Assembly: GCA_963793245.1 (NCBI GenBank) | Contig: CAWBZG010000004.1 | Span: 310,001-374,000 of the forward strand | Length of the DNA stretch: 64,000 bases | From: CAXBBB01 sp963793245 | Lineage (GTDB): Bacteria > Bacteroidota > Rhodothermia > Rhodothermales > BA12 | Direction of reading: 5' to 3' | Shown: positions 51,649 through 61,281 of the stretch, one piece after another | How positions within the stretch are numbered: the stretch's first letter is position 1 | Layout: every line of letters starts with the position of its first letter | Notes under the pieces: generated by a model | What the model saw: only the letters and a program-made list of their open reading frames with translations | Told to the model about the DNA's origin: nothing | The model's database searches: none | Position numbers and translations under genes: made by a program

Positions 51649-52395
51649 TTACCCTTGCAACCTGTAGCCTTGGCCGAAGACGCGTCGAATGAACGTGGGG
51701 CGCTCGGGGTCGGGTTCGATGTATTCGCGCAGCGCATCGATTTGCTCGTCGAGCACACCGATCAGGCTCTGGAGCGTCAGATCGACGAGGTACGCGCGGC
51801 TTTCCAGATTGAGCGCTTCGCGGATCAAGCGCTTGCGTGACACGGCGCTGCCCTGATGGGCGATGAGCACGCGCAGCAGGGCACGCTGGAAGTCGCTCAG
51901 TTTGTGTCGCTCCTCGGAGTCGCGCTGGATGAAACCGGCCTCGAAGTCGATCTCGGCATTTCCGATCCGGCGCAGCTCAGGCGATGGAGCCGGAGGCGTG
52001 TCGATGGCGATCGGAAGTCGCTTCATCAGCGCGAGCAGTTCGTCGGGCTGGACGGGTTTGCTCAGAAAGTCTTCGGCGCCGAGACCGAGCGCGCGCAGGC
52101 GGCTGGCATCGTCGGCGTGGGTCGAGATGACGATGACGGGCGCAATCGTCCGGCCCTCGGCCTCTTCGAGAAAGTCGAGTCCGTTGCCGTCGGGCAGCCG
52201 CACGTCGAGCAAAATGAGATCGTAGCGACGCGGATGCTCGTCGAGCAGACCGCGCGTCTGAGCGATCGTGCCGGCCCGAGCGATCTCCCACTCTTCGGCC
52301 TCGAAAAACAGCCCGAGCGACTCGGCTACGAGCGGGTCGTCGTCCACGATGAGTACGTAGCTGGGGTCGGTCTGGGTGATGGTGTCGATGGGCAT
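51649..52395 (-). CDS. OmpR-type response regulator
   Basis: 248 residues from the ATG at 52395. Receiver: YVLIVDDDPLVAESLGLFFE (acidic pocket), phosphoacceptor Asp64 in YDLILLDVRLPDGNGLDFLE, Thr/Ser in VIVISTHADDA and Lys in GAEDFLSKPVQPDELLAL. The C-terminal region has ALLRVLIAHQGSAVSRKRLI and RPTFIRRVFGQGYRLQG, the winged-helix signature of Trans_reg_C. No histidine kinase adjoins; the orphan PAS kinase at 38920 is a candidate partner only by elimination. It interrupts the ABC transporter locus on the opposite strand. Confidence 0.92.
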   Translation of the reverse strand: MPIDTITQTDPSYVLIVDDDPLVAESLGLFFEAEEWEIARAGTIAQTRGLLDEHPRRYDLILLDVRLPDGNGLDFLEEAEGRTIAPVIVISTHADDASRLRALGLGAEDFLSKPVQPDELLALMKRLPIAIDTPPAPSPELRRIGNAEIDFEAGFIQRDSEERHKLSDFQRALLRVLIAHQGSAVSRKRLIREALNLESRAYLVDLTLQSLIGVLDEQIDALREYIEPDPERPTFIRRVFGQGYRLQG

Positions 52396-52489
52396 AAGCG
52401 TGTCCAGTGGTAGCGTCAAACTAATCGAATGCGTGGAAGGTGCAAGGCCGTTGCAGCCATTTGGCACGGACGTGAAGAGGCAAGATGCC

Positions 52490-53713
52490 TCATGCCGCCA
52501 AACCCGCCAGCCGCCCCGTCGCCCAGGCCCAGAAAAAGTTATATCCTCCGATGGGACCCCACGCGTCGAGAACCTCTCCGCAGAAGTGCAAACCGGGCCG
52601 AATCCGACTCTCCATCGTCTGCGCGTCGACCTCTCCGAGAGCGACACCGCCGCCGGTGACTTCGGCTTTCTTGTAGCCTTCGTCGCCCGTGTGCGGCAGG
52701 GGATAGGCGGTTAACGCGTCGATCAGGGCGCGGCGTTCGTGCTTGCGCAACTCGGCGCAGCGGCGGTCGGGCGGGACACCGGCTTCGGCGACGAGGGCAT
52801 CGGCCAGGCGCGTCGGCAGGTGTTCGCGGACGAGCGTGAGCGCGTGTCGGGCGCGCCCATCGGCGAACGCGGTCTCCCAGTCGGCTGCGTCGAGGTCCGA
52901 CCATGCGGCTTCGATCCGTGCATCCGGTCGCTGGACGGCGTGGTGCGAGACGTCCAATACGGCTGGGCCGCTGTACCCGCGATGAGTGAAGAGGAAGCCG
53001 CCGTGCGACGTGTTGTGCGCTCGTTTTCCGGTCGCGCGGAGGCGTGCAGTGAGCGAGAGGCCCGAAAGATCGGCGTGGCGACCGCCGTCGTCGAGGAGGG
53101 GTGTCAGCGCGGCGTAGGTCGGGCGGATGGTGTGGCCCAGCCGTTCGGCGATGCGCAGGCCGAATCCGTCGCTTCCTGTTTTGGGCACGCTCAGTCCGCC
53201 CGTCGCGAGGACGACCGATTCGGCGTGGATCGTGTCGCCGTCGGACGTATGGACGTGCCATCCGCCCTCGGCAAGCGGACGCAGATCCGAAACGCGCGTG
53301 TCCATCCGAAATCGGACGCCGTGGCGACGGGCGAAGGCGAAGAGGGCGTCGCGCACGTCGGTGGCGCGGTTGCTGACGGGAAACAGCTTGCCGGTTTCGT
53401 CTTCGATTGCGAGTGGAATGCCCAGCGTTTGCTCGAAGAAGGTGCGCTGTTCACGAGCGGGCCAACTCTTCAACACGCGCCGCATCGTGTTCGGCGAGCC
53501 ATGCGTGACGAAGCGCGACAGGTCGGGGGCAGACGGCAGCACATTACAGCGCCCTCCGCCGCTGATAACGATCTTCTTGCCGCCCTGACGAGTCCCCTCG
53601 ATTACGAGGACGTCGCGCCCGCGCTCGCCCGCGAAGCCTGCCGCCATCAACCCAGCGGCTCCGGCGCCGATGACGACGACAGGTAGAGCGGAAGTGTCGG
53701 GCGGATCAGGCAT
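52490..53713 (-). CDS. HI0933-family flavoprotein (NAD(P)/FAD-dependent oxidoreductase)
   Basis: 407 residues from the ATG at 53713. VVVIGAGAAGLMAAGFAGER (dinucleotide fold), GKKIVISGGGRCNVLPSAPD (the family's SGxGRCN motif), VVLATGGLSVPKTGSDGFG and the C-terminal AEVTGGGVALGEVDAQTMES plus LHFCGEVLDAWGPIGGYNFF and WAWATGRLAG match the family throughout. Function in vivo is poorly known. Head-to-tail with the response regulator gene; on the opposite strand to the transporter genes. Confidence 0.92.
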   Translation of the reverse strand: MPDPPDTSALPVVVIGAGAAGLMAAGFAGERGRDVLVIEGTRQGGKKIVISGGGRCNVLPSAPDLSRFVTHGSPNTMRRVLKSWPAREQRTFFEQTLGIPLAIEDETGKLFPVSNRATDVRDALFAFARRHGVRFRMDTRVSDLRPLAEGGWHVHTSDGDTIHAESVVLATGGLSVPKTGSDGFGLRIAERLGHTIRPTYAALTPLLDDGGRHADLSGLSLTARLRATGKRAHNTSHGGFLFTHRGYSGPAVLDVSHHAVQRPDARIEAAWSDLDAADWETAFADGRARHALTLVREHLPTRLADALVAEAGVPPDRRCAELRKHERRALIDALTAYPLPHTGDEGYKKAEVTGGGVALGEVDAQTMESRIRPGLHFCGEVLDAWGPIGGYNFFWAWATGRLAGLAA

Positions 53714-53838
53714 GGGCGTGGAAAGCGGCGTGGGCGAATGGGTTCGCAAGGGCCGGGGGAGATGGAGTGGAATCCGGATTCGTCATAGGGGTGAGTCGAC
53801 GGCTCGGACGTGCGTGAGGTGTAGTAACTTGCAGAACT

Positions 53839-54315
53839 ATGCCCGAATCGCCCGCCACCTCTCATGCCGACCTCTCCGCGCCCATGACGCCCGTCGGCTG
53901 GCGCGAGTGGGTAGCCCTTCCTGGGCTGCGTGTCGGTGCACTCAAAGCCAAAATCGACAGCGGCGCGCTCACTTCGTCGCTCCACGCGGTCGACATCGAG
54001 CGGTTCGAGAAGGAGGGAGAGCAGTGGGTGCGGTTCACGTTGCAGATCCGGCCTGGAAGCACGCGAAGCACCAAGCCTCGCGTCGCCCGGCTCCACGACG
54101 TGCGCAAGGTGACCAGCAGCAACGGCGAGTCCGAAGAGCGTCCCGTCATCCAGACGACGCTCATCATCGCAGGCCGCGCGTTCGTGACCGAGTTCACGCT
54201 GACGGCGCGTGCCGGGATGCGCTACCGCATGCTCGTCGGCAGGCGCTCGCTCGCGGGTCGTTTCTTGGTCGACAGCGGCGCGTCCTTTCTCGGCGGAAAG
54301 CCTGTGCGTTCCTGA
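53839..54315 (+). CDS. RimK-associated ATP-dependent zinc protease-like protein (retropepsin fold)
   Basis: 158 residues. REWVALPGLRVGALKAKIDS then GALTSSLHAVDIE carry the aspartic-protease-like IDSGA/ALTSSLHA core, followed by RPVIQTTLIIAGRAFVTEFT and MLVGRRSLAGRFLVDSGASF. This family (PF05618) is regularly found with RimK-type ligases. A TAACTTG box (53825-53831) eight bases before the ATG fits a -7 element of a nearly leaderless transcript. Adjacent rimK starts 49 bp downstream. The protein is probably cytoplasmic (no signal peptide). Confidence 0.9.
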   Translation: MPESPATSHADLSAPMTPVGWREWVALPGLRVGALKAKIDSGALTSSLHAVDIERFEKEGEQWVRFTLQIRPGSTRSTKPRVARLHDVRKVTSSNGESEERPVIQTTLIIAGRAFVTEFTLTARAGMRYRMLVGRRSLAGRFLVDSGASFLGGKPVRS

Positions 54316-54364
54316 CTCTCTTTTTCTCTCCCCAAGTGGCGTTCGACGCGCTCTCCTTCTGCTC

Positions 54365-55276
54365 ATGAACATCGGTATCCTCTCGCGCGACATCAAGCTC
54401 TACTCGACGCGCCGCTTGATCGAAGCCGCCGAAAAGCGCGGCCACACCGTACGCGTCGTCGACTACCTGCGCTGCTACATGGACATCTCGTCCGACCATC
54501 CCAAGGTGATGTATGCTGGGGAGCCGCTGCACTTCGACGCGATCATTCCGCGCATTGGCGCGCGCTACACGTTTTACGGAACAGCCGTCGTGCGTCAGTT
54601 CGAGATCATGCAGACGCTCTCGGCCAACAGCAGCATCTCGATCACGCGCTCGCGCGACAAGTTGCGGTCGATGCAGTTGCTCGCCCAGAAAGGTGTCGGT
54701 TTGCCGACGACAGGCTTTGCCCATTCGACTAAAGATGTCGACGGCCTGATCAACGTTGTCGGCGGAGCGCCTCTCGTCATCAAGCTGCTCGAAGGCACGC
54801 AGGGCAAGGGCGTCGTCCTCGCACAAACCGACAAAGCCGCCGAAAGCGTCATCTCGGCGTTCCGCCAGCTGGACGCCAACATCCTCGTGCAGCAGTTCGT
54901 CAAGGAGGCGGACGGCGAAGACATCCGCGCGTTCGTCGTTGGTGACAAGGTCGTCGGAGCGATGAGTCGAAAAGCCGCGCCGGGCGAGTTTCGCTCCAAC
55001 CTGCACCAGGGCGGAACGGCCAGCAAAGTCAGAATCTCACCTGCCGAGCGAGCCGCAGCCGTCAAAGCGGCCAAGGTGATGGGACTGGGCGTTGCCGGAG
55101 TCGATTTGCTGCGTTCGAAAAACGGACCAGCCGTTATCGAAGTCAACTCGTCGCCCGGACTCGAAGGCATCGAACGGGCGACCGAGAAGGACGTAGCGGC
55201 GACGATCATGCAGTACCTCGAAACGCGCTTCAAGGAGCGCGGCGAGCAGACGCGGCAGTCGACGCTGGCAGGCTGA
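54365..55276 (+). CDS. rimK: RimK-type glutamate ligase (ATP-grasp)
   Basis: 303 residues from the ATG at 54365. MNIGILSRDIKLYSTRRLIE, FDAIIPRIGARYTFYGTAVV and SRDKLRSMQLLAQKGVGLPT start the pre-ATP-grasp domain; PLVIKLLEGTQGKGVVLAQT, QQFVKEADGEDIRAFVVGDK and GVAGVDLLRSKNGPAVIEVN with SSPGLEGIE carry the nucleotide and metal ligands. In E. coli the enzyme adds glutamates to ribosomal protein S6; with the adjoining zinc protease it may be a reversible tail-modification pair. Complete. Confidence 0.93.
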   Translation: MNIGILSRDIKLYSTRRLIEAAEKRGHTVRVVDYLRCYMDISSDHPKVMYAGEPLHFDAIIPRIGARYTFYGTAVVRQFEIMQTLSANSSISITRSRDKLRSMQLLAQKGVGLPTTGFAHSTKDVDGLINVVGGAPLVIKLLEGTQGKGVVLAQTDKAAESVISAFRQLDANILVQQFVKEADGEDIRAFVVGDKVVGAMSRKAAPGEFRSNLHQGGTASKVRISPAERAAAVKAAKVMGLGVAGVDLLRSKNGPAVIEVNSSPGLEGIERATEKDVAATIMQYLETRFKERGEQTRQSTLAG

Positions 55277-55341
55277 GGCCGTAGCGTCACGCGCGTGACG
55301 GCGCAGATCCTGAAAGGAGAGCAGTGAGATAGATCGGCGTG

Positions 55342-55368
55342 TTGCTCCCCGCCTTCGCTCGTACTTTG
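55342..55368 (+). promoter_or_regulatory. Candidate promoter of the ABC permease genes
   Basis: TTG (55342-55344), 17-base spacer, TACTTTG (55362-55368), 19 bases before the permease ATG. Similar to the Bacteroidota TTG/TAnnTTTG consensus but the spacer is two bases short and one base of the -7 box is missing. Weak prediction. Confidence 0.35.
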
Positions 55369-55387
55369 CACTCGCAAACCGTTTCCG

Positions 55388-56371
55388 ATGTCTGCCGAGC
55401 ACGCTCCTACCGATCCAACTGATTCGCGCCCCGCTCCGGGCGAGGTGTTGCCCTCGGCGCAGCTGACGACGGCGCCCCGCGTCCACCCATCGCGTGAAGC
55501 GTTACCGCCGCGCTCGAAGGGTTGGTGGCGAACAGGCGGCATTCCGTGGCTCTTCCTGGGGCCAGCGCTGGCGATTCTGGTCGTGTTCATCTTCTACCCA
55601 GCCGTCCGCATCTTTCTGTTGTCGTTCCAAGACTACTCGTTCGTGCGCGACGCCGTCTGGGTCGGATTCGAGAACTACGGGCGCCTGCTGAGCGATCGCA
55701 CGTTCGGCTGGGCGATGGTCAACAGCCTGCTCTACCTGCTCGTAACGCCGTTCCTGATTGTGGCGAGCGTTTCGGTCGCGTTCCTGCTCGACGCCAAGGT
55801 CAAAGGCTCGGGCTTCTTCCGTGGGCTGTACTTTTTGCCCGTCGTCACGCCGATGATCGTCGTCGGCATCATCTGGCAGTGGCTGCTCAACGAGGACGTG
55901 GGCCTGATCAACTACGTCGTCACGCTGATGGGTGGCGACAAAGTGTATTGGCTCACGTCGTATCCGCTCAACGTGCTGTCGGTGATGTTCGTGACGGGAT
56001 GGAAGGGGCTGGGCTACTACGCCATCATCTTTCTCGCCGGGCTGCTGACGATCCCTGAAGAACTCGAAGAAGCCGCCGCGCTCGACGGCGCCGGGCCGAT
56101 TCAGCGCTTGCTCTACGTCAAATTGCCGCTGCTCAAGCCGACGATTGCCCTGGTCGCCATCATCTCGTCGATCAGCGCGCTCAAGGTGTTCGACGAGTTG
56201 TTCATCATGATTCCGGGCGCTCCGGCGGCGGAGAAGACGCTCGTTCCGCTGATCTATCAGACGGCGTTTCTCGACTTTCGGCTAGGCTACGCGAGCGCGA
56301 TCTCGGTCGTGCTGTTCGTGATGACGCTGGCGTTCAGCTACCTCAACATTCGCTACTGGGAGAAGGACTGA
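55388..56371 (+). CDS. Sugar ABC transporter permease, MalF/UgpA type
   Basis: 327 residues. A polar, proline-rich N-terminal stretch of about 50 residues precedes six transmembrane helices (first IPWLFLGPALAILVVFIFYP). The EAA loop reads EELEEAAALDGAGPIQRLLY and contacts the missing ATPase. Conserved FLPVVTPMIVVGIIWQWLLN and YYAIIFLAGLLTIPEELEEA are typical. Works with the second permease at 56489 and the binding protein at 50334. No ATP-binding subunit gene is present; such sugar importers often share a multitask ATPase encoded elsewhere. Confidence 0.93.
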   Translation: MSAEHAPTDPTDSRPAPGEVLPSAQLTTAPRVHPSREALPPRSKGWWRTGGIPWLFLGPALAILVVFIFYPAVRIFLLSFQDYSFVRDAVWVGFENYGRLLSDRTFGWAMVNSLLYLLVTPFLIVASVSVAFLLDAKVKGSGFFRGLYFLPVVTPMIVVGIIWQWLLNEDVGLINYVVTLMGGDKVYWLTSYPLNVLSVMFVTGWKGLGYYAIIFLAGLLTIPEELEEAAALDGAGPIQRLLYVKLPLLKPTIALVAIISSISALKVFDELFIMIPGAPAAEKTLVPLIYQTAFLDFRLGYASAISVVLFVMTLAFSYLNIRYWEKD

Positions 56372-56412
56372 TGGACCGACGGATAGAATTCTGGAACTGG
56401 CTGGGAGTCGAC

Positions 56413-56424
56413 GTAGCATGCTAC
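56413..56424. repeat. GTAGCATGCTAC palindrome between the permease genes
   Basis: A perfect 12-base palindrome, same core as 44254-44265, within the 117-bp gap (56372-56488) between the two permease genes. It is followed by CCCCGCAGGGGCGGGCC, which can form a second small hairpin. A gap of this size with a repeat is unusual between subunits that are normally coupled. Confidence 0.7.
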
Positions 56425-56488
56425 CCCGCAGGGGCGGGCCAGGCTGTCGCTATGGGTTCGGTGATGTTTGGACGGTTGGAGGTCGGCG

Positions 56489-57307
56489 ATGGCGCGTAAG
56501 ATTTTGCTCTACTTCGCGCTGATTACGGTCGGGTGCTTGATGGCGGTGCCGTTTCTGTGGCTGTTGCTGACGGCACTCAAGGGTAGCGAGGACGTATTCG
56601 CGTTTCCGCCGTCGCTGTGGCCGAGCGAGTTTCACTGGGAGAACTTCGTCGACACGTGGAATGCGGTCAATCCCAACTTCGGGCGCTACATCCTGAACAG
56701 CGTGTTCGTGTCGAGCGTCGTCGTGGCGAGCAACGTGCTGCTGGCGTCGCTGGCGGCGTTTCCGCTGGCGCGGATGGAGTTCAAGGGCAAGTCGCTCGTG
56801 TTCGTCGCCGTGCTGTCGACGATGATGGTGCCCGAGCAGGTCATCATGATCCCGCTCTATACGCTGGCGCTCAAGATGGGGCTGGTCAACTCGCTGTGGG
56901 GCGTGATCGTGCCGTTTTCGGTCAACGCGTTCGGCATCTTCCTGATGCGGCAGTTCTACCTCGCCGTCCCCAAATCGCTCGAAGACGCCGCCGTGATCGA
57001 CGGCTGCTCGCCGATTCGCGTCTGGTGGAACGTGTTCGTCCCGCTCTCGAAACCGGCGATGGCGACGCTGGCGGTCTTCACGTTCGTCGGCACCTGGAGC
57101 AACTTCCTCTGGCCGCTCGTCATCCTGCAGGACCGCGAGACGTTCACGTTGCCGGTTGCGTTGGCGTATCTGACGGGCGCGTTCTCGTCCAACTTCAAGT
57201 TCGTCGCGGCTGGAGCCGTCATCGCTATCGTGCCGGTCTTGCTTGTCTACGCCCTCGCCCAGCGCTTCTTTATCAACGGCATTCTGGCCGGAAGCGTCAA
57301 GGGCTAA
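56489..57307 (+). CDS. Sugar ABC transporter permease, MalG/UgpE type
   Basis: 272 residues from the ATG at 56489 (MARKILLYFALITVGCLMAV); a TTG seven codons earlier is in frame but extends into non-conserved sequence. Six transmembrane helices; EAA loop KSLEDAAVIDGCSPIRVWWN; SVFVSSVVVASNVLLASLAA and LVIPLYTL-like segments are typical. It pairs with the MalF-type subunit to form the channel. Complete, ends QRFFINGILAGSVKG, the usual C-terminus of the family. Confidence 0.93.
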   Translation: MARKILLYFALITVGCLMAVPFLWLLLTALKGSEDVFAFPPSLWPSEFHWENFVDTWNAVNPNFGRYILNSVFVSSVVVASNVLLASLAAFPLARMEFKGKSLVFVAVLSTMMVPEQVIMIPLYTLALKMGLVNSLWGVIVPFSVNAFGIFLMRQFYLAVPKSLEDAAVIDGCSPIRVWWNVFVPLSKPAMATLAVFTFVGTWSNFLWPLVILQDRETFTLPVALAYLTGAFSSNFKFVAAGAVIAIVPVLLVYALAQRFFINGILAGSVKG

Positions 57308-57367
57308 CCAGAAAGGCCGCGCCCTCCTGTCGGAAGACCCGGCCTCAAAACGGCTGATGAGACGCGA

Positions 57368-58042
57368 TTAGAAGCGGTACGTCACACCCAGGTGCAGGCG
57401 GCCCGTCGTGTAGCTGGCATCGTCGAGATCGGCGTCGTCTTCGAAGCGAAGTCCGCCTCCCAGGTCGGCGTCAACGTCGATTCTGGTGAGCGCTCCACCG
57501 CCGAGGTCGAGGCTCAAGCGTGCGGCGAACTGGGGCGTAAAGAAGTAATTGACGCCTCCGCCGACTTTCAGGCCACCGCCCGAAAGGGTGAGCGAGCCGT
57601 CGAGATCGTCGTCGTCTCCTTCGGTACGAAACGAGAAGCCTTGCAGCGCTACGTTGACGAACGGCACCCACTGCTGGTCGGGTGCTCCGAAGCTGAACTC
57701 GCCACCGATCTCGAGGTAGCCGGACGTGTTGTCGCTGCCGTCATCGTCGCCATCATCCGCGAAGTCGACTGCGCCGCCGCCCAGGTCTGCATAGAGCGTG
57801 AATAGAGGGGAGAAGCCATAGCCGATACGGAGTCCCAGGCCGCCGCCGTTGAAATCGGTATCCTCGTCAAGTTCGAGGACGGCTCCCTGGCCGAAGTCGG
57901 CTTCGGAGTTATCGAAGTCGATGGTGATGCCGTTGCCATATACGCTGGCGCCGATTTGGAAGCCTTGCGTCTTGGAGAGCTGAGCCTGAGCGGGTGCGGT
58001 CGCGAAGAGCACGAGCGCGCAGGCGAGGAAGAGAGTTCGCAT
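57368..58042 (-). CDS. Outer-membrane beta-barrel protein (OmpA/Opa-like porin fold)
   Basis: 224 residues from the ATG at 58042, with signal peptide MRTLFLACALVLFATAPAQA. The mature protein alternates short hydrophobic strands with acidic, Asp/Gly-rich loops (DFADDGDDDGSDN, EGDDDDLDG) and ends in a strand terminating TYRF with a C-terminal Phe, the BAM recognition signature. Probably 8 strands. The acidic loops suggest cation binding or adaptation to salt. Stand-alone gene opposite the permease genes. Confidence 0.82.
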   Translation of the reverse strand: MRTLFLACALVLFATAPAQAQLSKTQGFQIGASVYGNGITIDFDNSEADFGQGAVLELDEDTDFNGGGLGLRIGYGFSPLFTLYADLGGGAVDFADDGDDDGSDNTSGYLEIGGEFSFGAPDQQWVPFVNVALQGFSFRTEGDDDDLDGSLTLSGGGLKVGGGVNYFFTPQFAARLSLDLGGGALTRIDVDADLGGGLRFEDDADLDDASYTTGRLHLGVTYRF

Positions 58043-58170
58043 GGTTGATGTGGTGTTGGTACGTCGGTCGGCACTGCCGATTGGCGGCGATGATACGGCG
58101 AGCTGAGGTAGGGGCTTGCAACCTCTGCGTTCTCTGTCCGCGCCGCACATCGGAGATCTGGCACATGGTC

Positions 58171-61069
58171 CTATGGACGCAGTACCCACGTTCGGCAAGC
58201 AAACGGCGAGAGTTGGATCTCGAACGATCCACCGTCCAGTTGCTGCGCGCTCGGTTCGTTCCACACCTCGCGGAGGTCAGACGAGGTGTAGCGCGACAGC
58301 GGCAGCGCGGTCGTCACGCGCGACGTAATCGGCTCGTCGGTCGGGTTGTACAGGCGGATCACGAGGCCGTCGCCGCCCGGTTCGGGGCGGAAGGCAGCCA
58401 GTTCGATGCGCTCGTCTTCAATGTGCAACAGGCTCATCGTACGCGGACGCAGCGGACCTGTCGGCGTGAGGTGGGGGAGCAGGGGGAGTTCGTGGGCGTG
58501 TGCTGGGTGGGCAAAGGCGCGGCAGGCTCGGCGAACCGTTGTGGCGTCCATCTGATCGTCAGGCGCCCAGCCGATCAATACGTCGCCGCCCATTTCGCGC
58601 AAGCACTGCGCTTCGGGCGTTGGCACCTGAGGACCGGCTCCGACGCGGCGAATGCGTCCGCCTTTCCTACTCAGCCAGCCGACGCTCCGGCACAGCGTGA
58701 CCGCGATCCACGTCTGATCGCCTTGAGCCAGCACAGCGCCGTTCCATCCGTCGGTCGGCGTTCCGGCGTCGACCAACGCGTACTCGGGCAGACCTCGGTT
58801 GGCGACCCAGGTGCGGACGCTGTCGACTTCGACCCAGCAGAAATCGCCCTGGTGGTGAGTGTCGTAGTTCAACTCGCCGGGATAGCCTGCGTAGCGCTCG
58901 GGTGCGTCGTCGGGCGTGAGGAGGTCGGGGCGACGGCGCTTGGCCAGTCTCCAGTGGGCGTCGGCGGTCGAGATCCGGGTGTGCGCGCCGGTCGGGACGA
59001 GCAGGCGAAGGCGTCCGTCCTTGGCCGTGTTCTGATAGCGGACGGACACGTGGAGGCCGCGTGCGTGGTCGAGGCGCAGGGTGGCGTGGAGGCTGAGACG
59101 CGTCCACTCGTCGCTGCCGAGGGTGGCGGGTACGTCGAGTTGCCAGCGGGCGAGGAGTTGGGTGTCGTCCGCTGGGTCGACTTCGCAATCGGTCAGGCGG
59201 GCGTAGCGCGGAGTCGGAGGTAGCGATGAGCCGGCGGGGGGCGAGTAGCTGTAGCTGTCTCCGGCGTCCGGCTCCCACGCGATGCGGAGGGCATCGGGGC
59301 GCGTCGTGTCGGACGGTTTGTGCGTGAGCGACAGGCCGATCTCGTTCCGCTCCAACCGCCACGTGTCGTTTTCGAGGGATGGCGCGCCGTAGGCGTCCAG
59401 TTCAGCGGAGCCGGGCACCTCATCGGTCGCGAACACGCGGAGCAGGCGGTAGCCCAGCGGCGGCAACGCTACGTCGGCAGCGACGCGGTAGCGGCGTCCC
59501 CACGTACTCTCGACGTAGCGGCTGCGGAAGGCGGGCGCTTCGGTGTGCAACACGCGGAGCGGCACGATGCCTTTGCTGTCGGCGGCGGCGAGCGTCTGGA
59601 GGGAGGGCGGATCGCCGAACTCGCCGTCGGGATTGGGTAGCAGAATGTCGGCTTCGATGCGAAAGCGCTCGGTCCACGGGTGCGGGTTGAATGCGAACAG
59701 ATCCGTCCCGCCGTCGGCACCTTGGATCGGCGCTGCGAATCCGGCGTGCTGCGCACCTTCGAGCGCTTCGGTGACGAGCGTTCGCGCGATCTCTTCCGAG
59801 TGCCGCATCCGGGCCTCTCCGTCGCGGTGGACGGCGTCGACGCTGCATCCGCAGATGTCGTCGTGCGGTAGGCAGCGCAACAGGTCGCGCCACGCCAGAT
59901 CGAGGTGTGGACGCGCGTCGGGCGCAGCGGGAGGTCGCCATGCGTCGGGAGACGGACAGTCGGGCGGTGTCGTGAGCGCCATCCATGCCGCGAGGGGTTC
60001 GGCGACGCGCGCCAGCAGCGACTCGGTCGCGTGGAGTTGGCGTTTGAGGTAGAGGCGCGTCGAGTAGACCGACAGCAGAATGGGGTGGTCGGCGTTGCCG
60101 ATCAGGTCGGTATGTACGTCAGCGCGAGTGGGCAAGTCGGGCGCCTCCTCATCGATGGCGTCGAAGAAGGCGTCGAGTCCGGCGTGCGTGAGGGACCAGT
60201 CAGGGTGAGCCGCGCGCACTTCGGCGAGGACGGCGGGCAGGCTCGCCTGCTCGGGCATGTGGTCGAAGCCGTTGAGCAGGAGCAGCGTCTGAGCGTTTTG
60301 GTCCGGTCCCAGGCTCGCCTGGGTCGTGCGCAACTGCTCTGCCGCCTGTCTCTGCGTCCGCCTGCGCGCCGTCCATCCGCCCGTACATCGACGGGAGGCC
60401 CAGCCCTCCGGCGTTGAAGTAGCCGTCGCGCCCGTAAAACGCCGTCACCTGCGAGCCGTCCGGCGCCTGCCACGTGAACAGGTTGCCGTGATCGGCTTTG
60501 TCCTGTGCCGACAGCCCGCGCGTCAGGACGTACGTGTCGATGCCGAATCCGCGCAGCAGTTGCGGCATCTGCGCCGGGTGGCCGAACGGATCGGGGACGT
60601 AGCCGACTCGGGGCTGATCGTCCGGGACGCCCCACGCGTCCACGTCGCTCAGGCCGCGTTGCAGGTTGCGGACGTGGCTCTCCATCGACGCCAAAAACAG
60701 GTCGGGCAGCACGTAGAACGGGCCGATGCGCAGGCGTCCGTCGGCGATGCGAGCGCGCAGGCGGTCGGCTTGGTCGGGTCGGACCTCGAGGTAGTCTTCG
60801 AGCAAGACCGTCTGCCCGTCGAGCGTAAACGAGGCGTAGTCGGGATCCGCGTCGAGCAGGTCGAGCAATCGGTCGATCAGCCGCACCAACCGGACGCGAA
60901 ACGCCTGATACGGCAGGTACCACGCGCGGTCCCAATGAGTATGCGAGACGACGATGCCGCGAATCCGAGCGTTGGGCGCGGGCGACGATTCTGCGTCGAG
61001 GGGTGTGGCGCCGTAGGGTTGCTGCGCGTCGGTGTGCGTAGCACCGTACGGCTGCTGTGCGTTGGGCAT
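58171..61069 (-). CDS. GH38 alpha-mannosidase (one frame break)
   Basis: Zn-dependent retaining alpha-mannosidase or mannosylglycerate hydrolase. From the ATG at 61069 a tandem AQQPYGAT element (twice in residues 3-18) precedes IVVSHTHWDRAWYLPYQAFR (HxHWD zinc ligands) and VGYVPDPFGHPAQMPQLLRG (nucleophile Asp in DPFGH), then QAPDGSQVTAFYGRDGYF. Near 60338-60365 the frame changes; the other frame continues RTTQASLGPDQNAQTLLLLN and GFDHMPEQASLPAVLAEVRA to the C-terminal beta-sandwich domains and stop at 58171. With one base removed the protein has 965 residues, a normal GH38 length. No signal peptide, so it acts in the cytoplasm on imported sugar. Confidence 0.85.
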
Positions 61070-61281
61070 GAGAGAAGTAGGGGTGCGATGGGGGAGACGA
61101 GGATCCGCGCCTAGCCTGGGAAAAAGGTTCAATACCGTACGCGAACGACGCCTTCGGGTGTGCCGATCCGTCCCTGCGCCGTACTCTTTACTCCCCCGAG
61201 CGCGCCCTGAGTTTCAGACCCGCCGCCCACTGCCGATAACCCGCATCCTGATCGCCATACGCGGTCGCTCTCCCTGCCACC

